From Alloalcanivorax dieselolei B5 (lineage in GTDB: Bacteria; Pseudomonadota; Gammaproteobacteria; Pseudomonadales; Alcanivoracaceae): a stretch of 64,000 nt of DNA. The notes beneath the pieces were generated by a model that did not search any database, was not told the DNA's origin, and saw only the letters and a list, made by a program, of their open reading frames with translations. The stretch lies in contig NC_018691.1 in assembly GCF_000300005.1 (NCBI RefSeq), forward strand, positions 3,100,001-3,164,000. The letters run 5' to 3'. Positions 35,796 through 44,490 of the stretch are shown one piece after another; position 1 is the stretch's first letter; each line of letters starts with the position of its first letter. The position numbers were made by a program, and so were the translations under genes.

Positions 35796-37391
35796 TCAGT
35801 TCGATGGAGCGTCCTGATCGTCCAGTTTCTGCAAATGATAGCGAAACTGTCTCGGCGTCATCCCCAGAGTGCGCGCGGCACGGCTCTTGTTGCCCGCGGC
35901 CCGTCTCAAGGCGTCTTCCAGCATTGCCCGGTCCTGCTCCCGTACCCGGCGATAGGGGCGTTCCGATACCGCCGCCAACGGTGCCGGTGTCGCGATTGTT
36001 GGCGGAGCGTCGCTGACGGGACTGGATTCCTGAGCCAGGATCCGCTCCACATCGGTGCCCGCCAGGATGTGGTCCTGAGCCATCAGTACCGCGCGGCGAA
36101 GAATGTTCTCCAACTGGCGAATATTGCCGGGCCAGCCATAGCGCTCAAGCTGCTCCATGGCCTCCGCGGACAACACCACATCGCGCTGGTATTCACGGTT
36201 GGTGCGATAGAGGAAGTGCCGGGTCAACAGACGTACGTCGCCGTGCCGCTCACGCAGTGGCGGCAAATGAATCGGCAGCACATTGAGCCGGTAATAAAGA
36301 TCCAATCGGAAGTGCCCCGCTTCCACCGCCCGTTGCAGGTTCTTGTGAGTGGCGGCGATGATACGTACCGATACCGGAATATCGCGGCTGCCACCCACTC
36401 TCTGCACCGCGCGTTTCTCCAATACCCGCAGCAATTTGCTTTGCAAGTCCGGGTTCATGTCACCGATTTCATCGAGAAACAAGGTGCCGCTATCGGCCAG
36501 CTCGATCTTGCCTTTTTTCTGTGTATTGGCGCCGGTGAAGGCGCCTTTTTCGTGACCGAACAATTCCGATTCCAACAGCTGTTCGGGAATGGCGGCGCAG
36601 TTGATCGCCAGGAACGGGCCGTCCTGGCGGGGGCTCTGGTTGTGCAATAACTCGGCGAATCGCTCCTTGCCGGTACCCGACTCACCGGTCAGCAACACCG
36701 TCACATCGGTGGCGGCCACCTTGAGCGCATTGGACAGCGCTTCACGCAGAGGCGCACTTTCGCCAAGAATGCCATGGCCGGGCCGACAATGGCTGAGCGC
36801 GTCCTTCAGTTGCCGGTTCTCATCGCGCAGGCTGGCGGTGCGTTCCTCCAGCAGGGTGTGGCATTTCAGAATCTGAACGATGAATACCGCCACCGTGCGC
36901 AAGGTAGCCAGATCACGATCGAACTTGCGGGGCCGCTGCCGCAGACGATGGGCCGCCAGCACCCCCATGGGCACACCACCGTCCATCAGCGGCACGGCCA
37001 CATAGGAAACGATTTCGTCCGGCAGCGTGCGCCGGCCCACGGCGCGGAACAGGAACAGCGGCTCCTCGTCGATGTCTTGAACCACCGCAATCTGTCCGCT
37101 ATCCATCACCCGGCCAACGATCCCCTCACCAGGCCGATAGCGGCCCCGGGCCCGTTCTTCATTGGTCAGGCCATAAGCATAGCGAATGCTCAATCCGTGA
37201 TCCTGGATTCCCGGCAGCAGAACCCTGGCACGGTTCAAACCGAGCATCTGCGACAGCAGTCGCAGAATGCTGCCGATGGCCAGCTCCGGCGTGTCGGCAC
37301 GGCTGATCAGCTGCGCCGCTTCACGCAGCACGATCAGATCCACATCCTCGCCGCGGCCGGCGTCGCCAACATTCAACCCGGAGCTCAGCAT
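35796..37391 (-). CDS. GAF-AAA-Fis sigma-54-dependent transcriptional activator
   Basis: A 531-residue enhancer-binding protein. A GAF sensor domain covers about residues 20-175, the AAA+ domain has Walker A GESGTGKE (236-243) and an intact GAFTGA loop (283-288) for contacting sigma-54, and a Fis-type helix-turn-helix ends the protein (NKSRAARTLGMTPRQFRYHLQKL). Its architecture is that of NifA. The ATG at 37391 overlaps the permease stop (TGATG), so it is made with the importer. It most likely activates the two sigma-54 promoters found in 40311-40791, including its own operon's. The GAF ligand is unknown. Confidence 0.9.
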   Translation of the reverse strand: MLSSGLNVGDAGRGEDVDLIVLREAAQLISRADTPELAIGSILRLLSQMLGLNRARVLLPGIQDHGLSIRYAYGLTNEERARGRYRPGEGIVGRVMDSGQIAVVQDIDEEPLFLFRAVGRRTLPDEIVSYVAVPLMDGGVPMGVLAAHRLRQRPRKFDRDLATLRTVAVFIVQILKCHTLLEERTASLRDENRQLKDALSHCRPGHGILGESAPLREALSNALKVAATDVTVLLTGESGTGKERFAELLHNQSPRQDGPFLAINCAAIPEQLLESELFGHEKGAFTGANTQKKGKIELADSGTLFLDEIGDMNPDLQSKLLRVLEKRAVQRVGGSRDIPVSVRIIAATHKNLQRAVEAGHFRLDLYYRLNVLPIHLPPLRERHGDVRLLTRHFLYRTNREYQRDVVLSAEAMEQLERYGWPGNIRQLENILRRAVLMAQDHILAGTDVERILAQESSPVSDAPPTIATPAPLAAVSERPYRRVREQDRAMLEDALRRAAGNKSRAARTLGMTPRQFRYHLQKLDDQDAPSN

Positions 37392-38218
37392 CAGCTTTCC
37401 ATGCGCCAATTGAAACGACGCATCAGCAATCCGCAGAGACTGTCCAGGCCATAGCCGATCACGCCGATCACCAGCACCACCGCGGCCAGCGCGGAGTAGT
37501 CGAGAGTGTCGCGGGCATCATTGATGGCATAGCCCAGGCCACTGGTCACGCCGAGATATTCCGCCGGCACCAGCACCACCCAGGCGACGCCCACCGCCAA
37601 TCGGATCCCCGCCATCATATCCATCATCACCGCCGGCAAAATCACCTTGCGCAACATCTGCGCCCCACCGGCGCCAAGATTACGAGCCACCTTCAGCCAA
37701 CCCGGATCGATACGGCGCACGCCGTGGGCGGTGGAAAACAGAATCGGCCACAGCGCCGCCATGGCGATCAGGAACACAATGGCGCCATCCCAACTATCAA
37801 AGATCATCACCGCCAACGGCATCCACGCCAGCGGACTGACCATGCGCAGAAACTGAAACGGCAGATTGGCCATCTGCATGGCGGTGGTGAAATAGCCCAC
37901 CATGATGCCGAGCGGAATCCCCAACAGGCAGCCCCAGAACAAACCCGCGCCAATCCTGTACAGGCTGGCGCCGATGGCATCCCATAACGCGCCTTCTCCC
38001 AACATCTGTTGCAGTGAGGCCAGTGTCGGCCCCGGTGCGAAACCGGCAAAAATAACGGTGTCCGGATTGCCCGTCAGGACCCACCCGCCCAGCCACCAGC
38101 ACAGAAACATGATCGCTATCCCGGCCAGCGGATAGGTCACCGCCTGCAGCCGCCGCCGGGCCACGGCGCTCAGACCGACGGCATTCTGGTTGGGTATCGA
38201 TACGCTCGGGGCCTTCAT
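37391..38218 (-). CDS. ABC importer permease (nitrate/sulfonate/cyanate type)
   Basis: A 275-residue inner-membrane permease of the NrtB/SsuC/CynB type with about six membrane helices. The cytoplasmic coupling loop (the EAA-like region NLGAGGAQMLRKVILPAVMMD) is near residues 185-207. The start overlaps the substrate-binding-protein stop and the stop overlaps the activator gene. Together with the adjacent ATPase and binding protein it forms a complete importer. Cyanate, nitrate, sulfonate or a nitrile-like solute are all possible for the family. Confidence 0.88.
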   Translation of the reverse strand: MKAPSVSIPNQNAVGLSAVARRRLQAVTYPLAGIAIMFLCWWLGGWVLTGNPDTVIFAGFAPGPTLASLQQMLGEGALWDAIGASLYRIGAGLFWGCLLGIPLGIMVGYFTTAMQMANLPFQFLRMVSPLAWMPLAVMIFDSWDGAIVFLIAMAALWPILFSTAHGVRRIDPGWLKVARNLGAGGAQMLRKVILPAVMMDMMAGIRLAVGVAWVVLVPAEYLGVTSGLGYAINDARDTLDYSALAAVVLVIGVIGYGLDSLCGLLMRRFNWRMES

Positions 38219-39477
38219 ACCTTGATTACCTCCTCCCGTTCATAGGAGACGGAACCGGCTTCCAGTCCGACCCGCCATTGCGCGTCCGCCTCCAGCGCCT
38301 TACGGATAAAACGGTCGTCCACCAGATCGCCGGCGACAAAATCCGGGTCCAATTTCTGCAGGAAAGTGGTATCGCCGCTGACCAGCGTCTGCTTCATTTG
38401 ATCGACGATAAAACGGGTGGCGGAGGGATAAGGCCAGCCGTGAAAGTCCACCCGTCCGTTTTCCCATTCCGGATGGCGAATGGCGTCCGGCGACGGATAG
38501 TCCTGATCGGCGTAATAGGTCATTGCCCTTTCCACCACCGGGGCCCGCATCGGCAAATAGCCCTTGCCGTCCTTGGACAGCATGTGCGCCACTTTCTGTT
38601 TATTGGCCTGGGTGTAATTCTGCGCGCGCACCAGCGCGTTTATTACCTTCTGCGTCCACTGCGGCCGCGCCGCCACCTGCTGCTCGTTCATGCACACCAC
38701 ACAACAGGGATGATTCTTCCACATGTCGCCGGTGAAGCGCAGCACCCGCCCGCCGGCGAGCATTTCACCGGCGGCGTTGAACGGCTCGGCCACAATGAAG
38801 GCATCAATTTTTCGCGCCGCGAGAGCCGCCGGCATGTCCGGCGGCGGCATGATCTGCAAATTCACTTCGTTGGCGGCCAACGCTTCGCTCTGCCCTTTGA
38901 TCACCGGCGTCAATCCAGCCTGACGCAGCCCCATCTGAATCACTACGTTGTGCATGGAATACCAGTACGGTACCGCCACCTGCATACCGCCAAGGTCACT
39001 GAATTCCTTGGCCTCGGTATGCCGGCCCACAACCACGGCGGAGCCATTGACGTGGGCCCAGGACATGATTTTCACCGGGAAACCGCTGCTGTATCGCATC
39101 CACACCGGAATCGGCTTCAACAGGTGCACCAGATTGAATTTGCCGCTGGCAAACCCTTCCACCAATGGCGACCAGCCGCGAATCAGCGTCGGCCTTTCAG
39201 TGACGATACCTTCTTCCTCGAAATAACCCTGTGCATGAGCCACCAGCAACAAGGCAGCGTCAACGATCGGCAGGTAACCGATGCGCAGTACTTCGTCCTC
39301 CGCTGCCGCCATCGCCGGACTGGCCAGTCCCATGGCGGAAGCCCCCAACATGCCGGCACCAGTGGCGGCCAGAATGTCGCGCATGAAATCACGGCGGTTC
39401 AGTGCGCCGTCGTGACATTGGCACGTCAACAAAGTGTGATCGTCGTGCTCGCAATAATCGTGATTTGACTGACCCAT
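38215..39477 (-). CDS. NrtA/CmpA-type substrate-binding protein with Tat signal
   Basis: A 420-residue periplasmic binding protein of the nitrate/bicarbonate/cyanate/taurine class. A twin-arginine signal (NRRDFMRDILAATGAG, Arg28-Arg29) ends in an AMA-type cleavage site near residue 57, so it is exported folded. Before the twin Arg, residues 5-22 are unusually rich in Cys and His (Cys9, 19, 21; His6, 11, 14, 22). The mature part has the IGYLPIVDAALLLVAHAQGYF start typical of the family. The ATG at 39477 has GGGGAGAG upstream. It lies between the ATPase and permease genes. Confidence 0.88.
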   Translation of the reverse strand: MGQSNHDYCEHDDHTLLTCQCHDGALNRRDFMRDILAATGAGMLGASAMGLASPAMAAAEDEVLRIGYLPIVDAALLLVAHAQGYFEEEGIVTERPTLIRGWSPLVEGFASGKFNLVHLLKPIPVWMRYSSGFPVKIMSWAHVNGSAVVVGRHTEAKEFSDLGGMQVAVPYWYSMHNVVIQMGLRQAGLTPVIKGQSEALAANEVNLQIMPPPDMPAALAARKIDAFIVAEPFNAAGEMLAGGRVLRFTGDMWKNHPCCVVCMNEQQVAARPQWTQKVINALVRAQNYTQANKQKVAHMLSKDGKGYLPMRAPVVERAMTYYADQDYPSPDAIRHPEWENGRVDFHGWPYPSATRFIVDQMKQTLVSGDTTFLQKLDPDFVAGDLVDDRFIRKALEADAQWRVGLEAGSVSYEREEVIKV

Positions 39478-39503
39478 GAAACACTCTCCCCAATTCGAAG
39501 ACA

Positions 39504-40310
39504 TCATCCGCCAACGCGGCGCAGCGCCACCCGGTCCCGGGAAGGCTTGCCCATCGGCGTTACGTTTTCGGAACGTTCGAACTGCTCCATCAAAACCCGT
39601 CGCCGCGCCTGAAAGTCGACACCGGCGGTATCCCGTGGCCAATCCAGCGCCACCTCAAACTCATGTTCGATACGGCCCGGATTACGATTCATGATCATCA
39701 CCCGGTCGGCCATCAGGATTGCTTCATCGATATCGTGAGTAACGGTAACCAGGGTGATGCCGAAGTCACGGCAAATGGCGGCGACTTCCTTCTGCAGACT
39801 GGCTCGGGTAAAGGCATCAAGGGCCGAGAACGGTTCGTCCAGCAACAACACTTCCGGATTAGTGGCCAGGGAACGGGCCAGCGCCACCCGCTGTTGCTGG
39901 CCACCGGAAAGGCTCCGCACGTTGGCGTCGCTGTACTCCGACAAGCCGACCAATGTGAGCAGTTCATCGACCCGACCGCGGATCTCCGCCTTCGGCCGCC
40001 CGGCGAACTCCAATCCCAGGCCGGCGTTCTGACGCACATTCATCCACGGATACAACGAAGGCTTCTGGAACATCATGTTCCACTTGGCCATTGGCCGGAC
40101 CACCTGGTGGCCGTTGATCTTGACGCACCCCTCGGAAGGCTGCAGCAAACCGGCGATCAGATGCAGCAAGGTGGATTTGCCACAGCCGCTGCGGCCGATC
40201 AGAACCACGCATTCGCCGCTGTCGATGCGGTTTTCGATGTTCTGCAAAACCGGATCCGCGCCGGCTTTGTAGTGGTGGGTAATACCATTGATGCTGATCG
40301 TCGCGCCCAT
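39504..40310 (-). CDS. ABC importer ATPase (NrtD/SsuB/TauB type)
   Basis: A 268-residue nucleotide-binding protein with Walker A GRSGCGKST (39-47), the LSGGQQQR signature (134-141) and Walker B (VLLLDEPFSALD). It is the first gene of the leftward operon, with a candidate sigma-54 promoter 50 bases upstream of its ATG and GGGAGAAG as ribosome binding site. It energises the importer encoded by the next two genes. Confidence 0.93.
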   Translation of the reverse strand: MGATISINGITHHYKAGADPVLQNIENRIDSGECVVLIGRSGCGKSTLLHLIAGLLQPSEGCVKINGHQVVRPMAKWNMMFQKPSLYPWMNVRQNAGLGLEFAGRPKAEIRGRVDELLTLVGLSEYSDANVRSLSGGQQQRVALARSLATNPEVLLLDEPFSALDAFTRASLQKEVAAICRDFGITLVTVTHDIDEAILMADRVMIMNRNPGRIEHEFEVALDWPRDTAGVDFQARRRVLMEQFERSENVTPMGKPSRDRVALRRVGG

Positions 40311-40359
40311 CCGTTACTTCTCCCGTTTGCACAAAGCCATCGGCTGTCTCCCTGACAAG

Positions 40360-40375
40360 AGCAGAAAGCATGCCA
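40360..40375 (-). promoter_or_regulatory. Candidate sigma-54 promoter of the importer/activator operon
   Basis: On the minus strand this reads TGGCATGCTTTCTGCT, which fits the -24/-12 consensus TGGCACG-N4-TTGCW with the invariant GG-N10-GC spacing. The predicted transcription start is near 40349, about 40 bases before the ATPase ATG. The activator gene is in the operon it would control, which points to autoregulation. Confidence 0.7.
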
Positions 40376-40542
40376 AGCGGACCAAAGTTCGCTGACGGTT
40401 TGGGAAAACGATCGGAGGAAGGACGGAAAACAACGATTTATCAAGGTATTAGCTTCGCGGCGACGGCATTGTTTCAGGCACCCGGCCCCTATGAAAGAAG
40501 GCGAAACGTGATCGACGACGACATGGAAACGCAACAAAAACG

Positions 40543-40572
40543 AACATTGTTCCACTTTGTCCGACATTGTCC
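40543..40572. promoter_or_regulatory. Candidate enhancer: three phased 10-bp repeats
   Basis: Three tandem 10-mers, AACATTGTTC, CACTTTGTCC and GACATTGTCC, repeat with exact 10-bp phase, so all face the same side of the helix; the first sits in a perfect 11-bp palindrome (GAACATTGTTC, 40542-40552). They lie about 125 bases upstream of the rightward -24 element and about 170 bases upstream of the leftward one, typical enhancer distances. A related CATTGTTTC is at 40467. I infer binding by the encoded Fis-type activator. Confidence 0.55.
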
Positions 40573-40695
40573 GGCCCGATCTTTTGCCGACGGCGCCATC
40601 CGCTCCCGTGTCGACCGCCTGACATGCCCATCCGTTTTATTTACTTGTCTGTTTTTAAAGTCTTTTTTCTCAACCTTGCCGGCTTTTAGCAATCC

Positions 40696-40711
40696 TGGCA
40701 CAGCCTTTGCC
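40696..40711 (+). promoter_or_regulatory. Candidate sigma-54 promoter of the osmC-cynS operon
   Basis: The sequence TGGCACAGCCTTTGCC matches TGGCACG-N4-TTGCW in all but two positions and has the exact GG-N10-GC spacing. The expected transcription start is near 40722, about 70 bases before the OsmC start codon. Confidence 0.78.
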
Positions 40712-40791
40712 ATACCCCATCGGGAAGCGCGGACGGGCCCAGGGCCTGAACCGCTGCGTCCAACCTGTCAAAACCAGCAAGGAGTCTTGTC

Positions 40792-41343
40792 TTGAGCACT
40801 CAAACCAGCGTCGAAACCGTTTCCGCTTATCTGCGCCCGATCGACCGCGACGGCCTGCTTGGCTTTGCGGAAAAAGGCCGCGCCAACCCGCAGGCACGCG
40901 GCACCAACAAGGTCCACACCGTCTGTGAAGGCCAATACCGTACCCTCAGTTATGTCGGCGATCATGAACCGGTAGTGGTGGACGAACCCCCGCACTTGTT
41001 CGGCCAGGACACCGCGCCCGCCCCCGGCGAAATCGTGTTGTCGGCGCTCGGCGGCTGTCTGGCCGTGGGCATCACCGCCGTTGCCACCTGGAAGCAGGTG
41101 AAGCTGTCCCGTCTGGAATTGTTCCTGGAAGGTGATATTGGCAACAGCGCCGCCTGGGGCGCCGGCGGCGCCCAGCGTATTCCTTCGCAAATGGGATTCC
41201 AGGAAGTACGGGTGAAAGTGCGGGTGGAAGGCGACGCCAGCCGCGAGGAACTGGATCAGATCGTGCAGCACGCCAACTACTTTTCGCCGGTGGCCAACAC
41301 CATCCGCAACCCGATCAACTTTTCCATCAGCCTTGCCGACTGA
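40792..41343 (+). CDS. OsmC-family protein
   Basis: A 183-residue OsmC/Ohr-fold protein. It starts with TTG at 40792, chosen because AAGGAG (40779-40784) stands seven bases upstream. The reactive Cys of the central helix is present (LSALGGCLAVG, Cys89), but the second, C-terminal Cys of classical peroxide reductases is replaced by Ser (YFSPVANT), so a two-Cys hydroperoxidase mechanism is unlikely. It is the first gene of the rightward sigma-54 operon. A thiol or electrophile-handling role is possible, but not shown. Confidence 0.85.
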   Translation: MSTQTSVETVSAYLRPIDRDGLLGFAEKGRANPQARGTNKVHTVCEGQYRTLSYVGDHEPVVVDEPPHLFGQDTAPAPGEIVLSALGGCLAVGITAVATWKQVKLSRLELFLEGDIGNSAAWGAGGAQRIPSQMGFQEVRVKVRVEGDASREELDQIVQHANYFSPVANTIRNPINFSISLAD

Positions 41344-41382
41344 CAACGGCGGCGCCCTCCGGCGCCGTCCACGGAGACCGCT

Positions 41383-42516
41383 ATGAACAGCGCCTTGCAA
41401 CGAGCCACCGATGACATCGCGCCGGTGGACATGGAACGCGTGCGCGCCATCGCCGAGGGGCCATTGGCGGCGTTGGCCAACCGCATCGATCACGACGGCT
41501 ACTATCCCCTGGAGGTACTCGCCGATCTCGGTGAGGCCGGCGCCCTCGCCGCCCATCTGGAAAGCCACGGTCAACGCTTTGATCTGGCTGTCGATGCCAT
41601 GCGCGAGGTCAGTCGCCATTGCGGCACCACCGGCTTTCTGATCTGGGCCCACCAGGTGTGTGGACTGTATATGGAGCAGTCCGGCAATCCTCACCTGCAA
41701 GGCACGCCGCTGCAGGCCCACCGCAGTGGCCAGACTTTCGGTGGCACCGCCCTGTCCAATCCGATGAAAGCGTTATCCGGCATCGAACGCATGGCGCTCA
41801 TCGCCAAAGCCGACGGCCACGGCGGCTATCGGGTATCCGGTTCCCTGCCGTGGGTCAGTCACATCGGGCCGGGCCAGTATTGCGGTGCCCTGGCATCAAT
41901 CCGCGACGATAAGGACCAGCCCGCCGGCGAACTGATGTTCCTGCTGCATTGCAACGACCACGTCACCCTGCGGCCGTGCCCCACGTTCTCGGGGATGGAA
42001 GGCAGCTCCACCTGGGGACTGCGTCTGGACCAGTATCCGGTGACCGCGGAACAGATCATCGCCGAACCGGCCGCGCCTTTCGTTTCACGTATTCGGGGCG
42101 CTTTCATTCTGTTGCAGATCGGCATGGCCCTGGGTGTGGCGGAAGGCGCATTGGACAGCATGCAGGAAGTGGAAAGCCAACTGGGCCACGTCAATCAGTT
42201 TCTGCATGACCGTCCCGAAGCGCTGCGGCGCGAGTTCGACGACATGGGCCGGCGACTGGCGGGCCTCACCGGCACGCCTTACGCCACCGATCGCGACTAT
42301 CTGCTGGACCTGCTGGACCTGCGCGCGCAAGGCGCGGAATTCGCTCTGCGCGCGGCGCAGTCCGCCATGTTGCACCAGGGTGCCCGGGGTTATGTGATGA
42401 GCGCCGCCGCCCAACGGCGGCTGCGCGAAGCGCAGTTCGTCGCCATCGTCACCCCGGCGATCAAGCATTTGCGCTGGGAAATGGATCGGCTTTCCCGGGA
42501 GGAGTGGCCGCAATGA
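41383..42516 (+). CDS. Acyl-CoA dehydrogenase-like flavoprotein (possible FMN/FAD monooxygenase)
   Basis: A 377-residue protein with the acyl-CoA dehydrogenase fold: an N-terminal helical part, a middle beta domain ([22 protein letters not shown]) and a C-terminal helical bundle. In this superfamily, SfnB- and DszC-like members are flavin-dependent oxygenases acting on sulfur or nitrogen compounds rather than acyl-CoA. The context (rubredoxin-reductase and cyanase, no beta-oxidation genes) favours that reading, but it is inference. It overlaps the next gene's start (ATGA). Confidence 0.75.
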   Translation: MNSALQRATDDIAPVDMERVRAIAEGPLAALANRIDHDGYYPLEVLADLGEAGALAAHLESHGQRFDLAVDAMREVSRHCGTTGFLIWAHQVCGLYMEQSGNPHLQGTPLQAHRSGQTFGGTALSNPMKALSGIERMALIAKADGHGGYRVSGSLPWVSHIGPGQYCGALASIRDDKDQPAGELMFLLHCNDHVTLRPCPTFSGMEGSSTWGLRLDQYPVTAEQIIAEPAAPFVSRIRGAFILLQIGMALGVAEGALDSMQEVESQLGHVNQFLHDRPEALRREFDDMGRRLAGLTGTPYATDRDYLLDLLDLRAQGAEFALRAAQSAMLHQGARGYVMSAAAQRRLREAQFVAIVTPAIKHLRWEMDRLSREEWPQ

Positions 42517-43838
42517 CAACCCGTCCCTGGAAGCAATACATCTGTCTGGCCTGCGGTCTGATTTACGATGAGGAGAAAGGCGATCCGGATGGTGGCCTGC
42601 CGCCGGGTACCCGCTTCGAGGACATCCCGGAGGATTGGGAGTGCCCGTTATGCGGCGTCGGCAAGGCGGATTTCGAACCGTATGAGCCACCACCACATTC
42701 GGTGGTGGAAACCCCGGCCACGGCCCATCACCAGAACGATGAAGAACCCGTGGTGATCGTCGGCGCCGGCATCGCTGGCTGGAGTGTGGCGCAAGCGCTG
42801 CGTGGCCTGGACCCGGCGTTGCCGATTGCCCTGGTCACCGCCTGCGATGGCCACCGTTATCACAAGCCTGAATTATCGGTGGCGCTGAGCCGCGACGCCG
42901 GCCCCGAGGATCTGGTGCAACAAACCGGAACGGATGCCGCGCGGCGACTCGGTGTGCGGCTGTTATCACAAACCTACGCGGTGGGATTATCCACCGACAG
43001 CCGTCAACTGCGTACCACACGCGGCACGCTGCGTTATCGTGCCCTGATTCTGGCCCACGGCGCCCACCCGCTGTTGCCGCCGGCGTTGCCGCCGGAGCTG
43101 TGCTGGCGGGTCAATCACCTGGACGGCTTCAGAGGCCTGCGCCGCGCTTTGGCCGACGGCCCGCGACGGGTGGCGGTGGTCGGGGCCGGCATGATCGGCT
43201 GCGAGCTGGCCGAGGATTTGAGCGCCAGCGGCCACCGGGTCACCTTGATCGATCGCCAGTCCACGCCACTGGAGGCGCTGCTGCCGGAACCGGCCCGTCA
43301 ACGCCTGCGCCGGCACCTGGAAGCACTGGGCGTCACCTTCCTGGGTACCACTGAGATCACCGCTATCAACGCCATGGGTCAAAGCAAGCACATCACCACC
43401 AACCGCCATGGCCTTATTGAAGTGGATCAGGTGGTGGTGGCCACCGGCCTGGTCACCAATGGCCGGCTGGCACGGCAGGCCGGGCTGGCATTCGAAAACG
43501 GCATCGTGGTGAATCCCCGCACCCTGGCCACCAGTGCCGATCATGTCTACGCCCTCGGTGACTGCATCAGTCTGAGCGGCACACCCTGCCGCTTTATCGA
43601 ACCCATCGCCCACCAGGCCCGGGGGATCGCTCATGCCATCACCGGCAGTAGCGGAGGTGACTATCAACATCGGGACCCGGTGATCCGTCTGAAAACCCGA
43701 CGTCTGCCGATCGTGCTGCGCGGTTGTGGCGACGTCGCTCTACCCTGGCGGACCCTGGTGGATGAACCGGATTACCTGCATCTGGAACAACGGCGCGGCG
43801 ACCAGGTGATCGCCAGTCTCAGTGTCGGGCACCGCTAA
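42513..43838 (+). CDS. Rubredoxin-rubredoxin reductase fusion protein
   Basis: A 441-residue fusion. Residues 1-55 are a rubredoxin with its four Fe ligands in two CxxC pairs (Cys11/14 and Cys44/47). The rest is an FAD/NAD(P)H oxidoreductase with [16 protein letters not shown] (about 83-98) and [17 protein letters not shown] (about 225-241). In most bacteria these are separate proteins; here electrons can pass from NAD(P)H to rubredoxin within one chain, probably to the upstream flavoprotein. The ATG at 42513 follows GGGAGGAG. Confidence 0.9.
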   Translation: MTTRPWKQYICLACGLIYDEEKGDPDGGLPPGTRFEDIPEDWECPLCGVGKADFEPYEPPPHSVVETPATAHHQNDEEPVVIVGAGIAGWSVAQALRGLDPALPIALVTACDGHRYHKPELSVALSRDAGPEDLVQQTGTDAARRLGVRLLSQTYAVGLSTDSRQLRTTRGTLRYRALILAHGAHPLLPPALPPELCWRVNHLDGFRGLRRALADGPRRVAVVGAGMIGCELAEDLSASGHRVTLIDRQSTPLEALLPEPARQRLRRHLEALGVTFLGTTEITAINAMGQSKHITTNRHGLIEVDQVVVATGLVTNGRLARQAGLAFENGIVVNPRTLATSADHVYALGDCISLSGTPCRFIEPIAHQARGIAHAITGSSGGDYQHRDPVIRLKTRRLPIVLRGCGDVALPWRTLVDEPDYLHLEQRRGDQVIASLSVGHR

Positions 43839-43887
43839 TCGCCTTTCGTTTCACATTAATTATTTTCCATTGATTCAGGAGTGACCC

Positions 43888-44331
43888 ATGATTGAACAAC
43901 GCAACGAAATCCCCCACCTGATCCTCGCCGCCAAAGTGCGTAAAGGGCTGAGCTGGAGCACCATCGCCGACGCCCTCGGCCAAAGTAAGGAATGGGCCAC
44001 CGCCGCCTGCCTCGGCCAGATGGCACTGGACGCGAACCAGGCCAGAACCGTGGCGGAACTGTTCGAACTGCCCGAGGACGCCGCCGCCTGGCTGCGGACC
44101 GTTCCGCACAAAGCCGCCGATAACCTGGCCAGCGACCCTCTGGTTTACCGCCTCTATGAGGTCATTCATGTCTACGGCGGCGCCATGAAGGAACTGATCC
44201 ATGAGGAATTCGGCGACGGCATCATGAGCGCCATCGATTTCGACATGGACATCCAGCGTCAGGACGATCCCAAGGGCGACCGCGTCCGCATCGTCATGAC
44301 CGGTAAATTCCTGCCCTACAAACGTTACTGA
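43888..44331 (+). CDS. cynS: Cyanate hydratase (cyanase)
   Basis: Cyanase converts cyanate and bicarbonate to ammonia and CO2 in the cytoplasm. The 147-residue protein has an N-terminal helix-turn-helix-like part and a C-terminal catalytic domain with the three conserved residues Arg88, Glu91 and Ser114 (E. coli Arg96, Glu99, Ser122), in YRLYEVIHVYGG and GIMSAIDF. CAGGAGTG precedes the ATG. It is the last gene of the sigma-54 operon, and its product suggests that the pathway, or the imported compound, yields cyanate. Confidence 0.95.
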   Translation: MIEQRNEIPHLILAAKVRKGLSWSTIADALGQSKEWATAACLGQMALDANQARTVAELFELPEDAAAWLRTVPHKAADNLASDPLVYRLYEVIHVYGGAMKELIHEEFGDGIMSAIDFDMDIQRQDDPKGDRVRIVMTGKFLPYKRY

Positions 44332-44343
44332 TCACTCCTCCCC

Positions 44344-44364
44344 GTGGCCGGGTCCTCCGGCCAC
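44344..44364. terminator. GC hairpin after cynS
   Basis: A perfect 8-bp stem (GTGGCCGG/CCGGCCAC, 5-base loop) lies 12 bases after the cynS stop. No T-run follows, so it may stabilise the 3' end or act with Rho rather than terminate alone. Confidence 0.4.
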
Positions 44365-44383
44365 CCCCCTATATGACATAAAA

Positions 44384-44417
44384 TCTCATTTACAAATGAG
44401 AACTATTACTATATAAA
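44384..44417 (+). promoter_or_regulatory. Fur-type promoter of the TonB receptor operon
   Basis: A perfect 18-bp palindrome (44384-44401, TCTCATTTACAAATGAGA) continues into AACTATTACTATA, giving the AT-rich inverted pattern expected of a Fur site. It overlaps a -35 element TTTACA (44389-44394) and, 17 bases on, a -10 element TATAAA (44412-44417). Iron-loaded Fur would therefore cover the promoter. The predicted start is near 44424. Confidence 0.65.
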
Positions 44418-44453
44418 GTGACCTCAATCAGGCCGTCATCCGGCCCTTTCGCC

Positions 44454-44490
44454 GGCTCTCCTCTCACAGGGAGGGGAGAGCCATTTTTTT
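44454..44490 (+). terminator. Intrinsic terminator between the Fur promoter and the TonB receptor gene
   Basis: A 12-bp stem with one mismatch (GGCTCTCCTCTC/GAGGGGAGAGCC, loop ACAGG) is followed by A and seven T residues (44484-44490). It is a textbook rho-independent terminator, but it lies downstream of the Fur-type promoter and upstream of the receptor gene. It may end read-through from cynS, act as an attenuator in the receptor leader, or end a short transcript of about 65 nt. Confidence 0.7.

Noticed and set aside
38278-39468. A 396-codon open frame opposite the importer binding protein
   Set aside because: Antisense to a well-supported gene with a Tat signal and family motifs.
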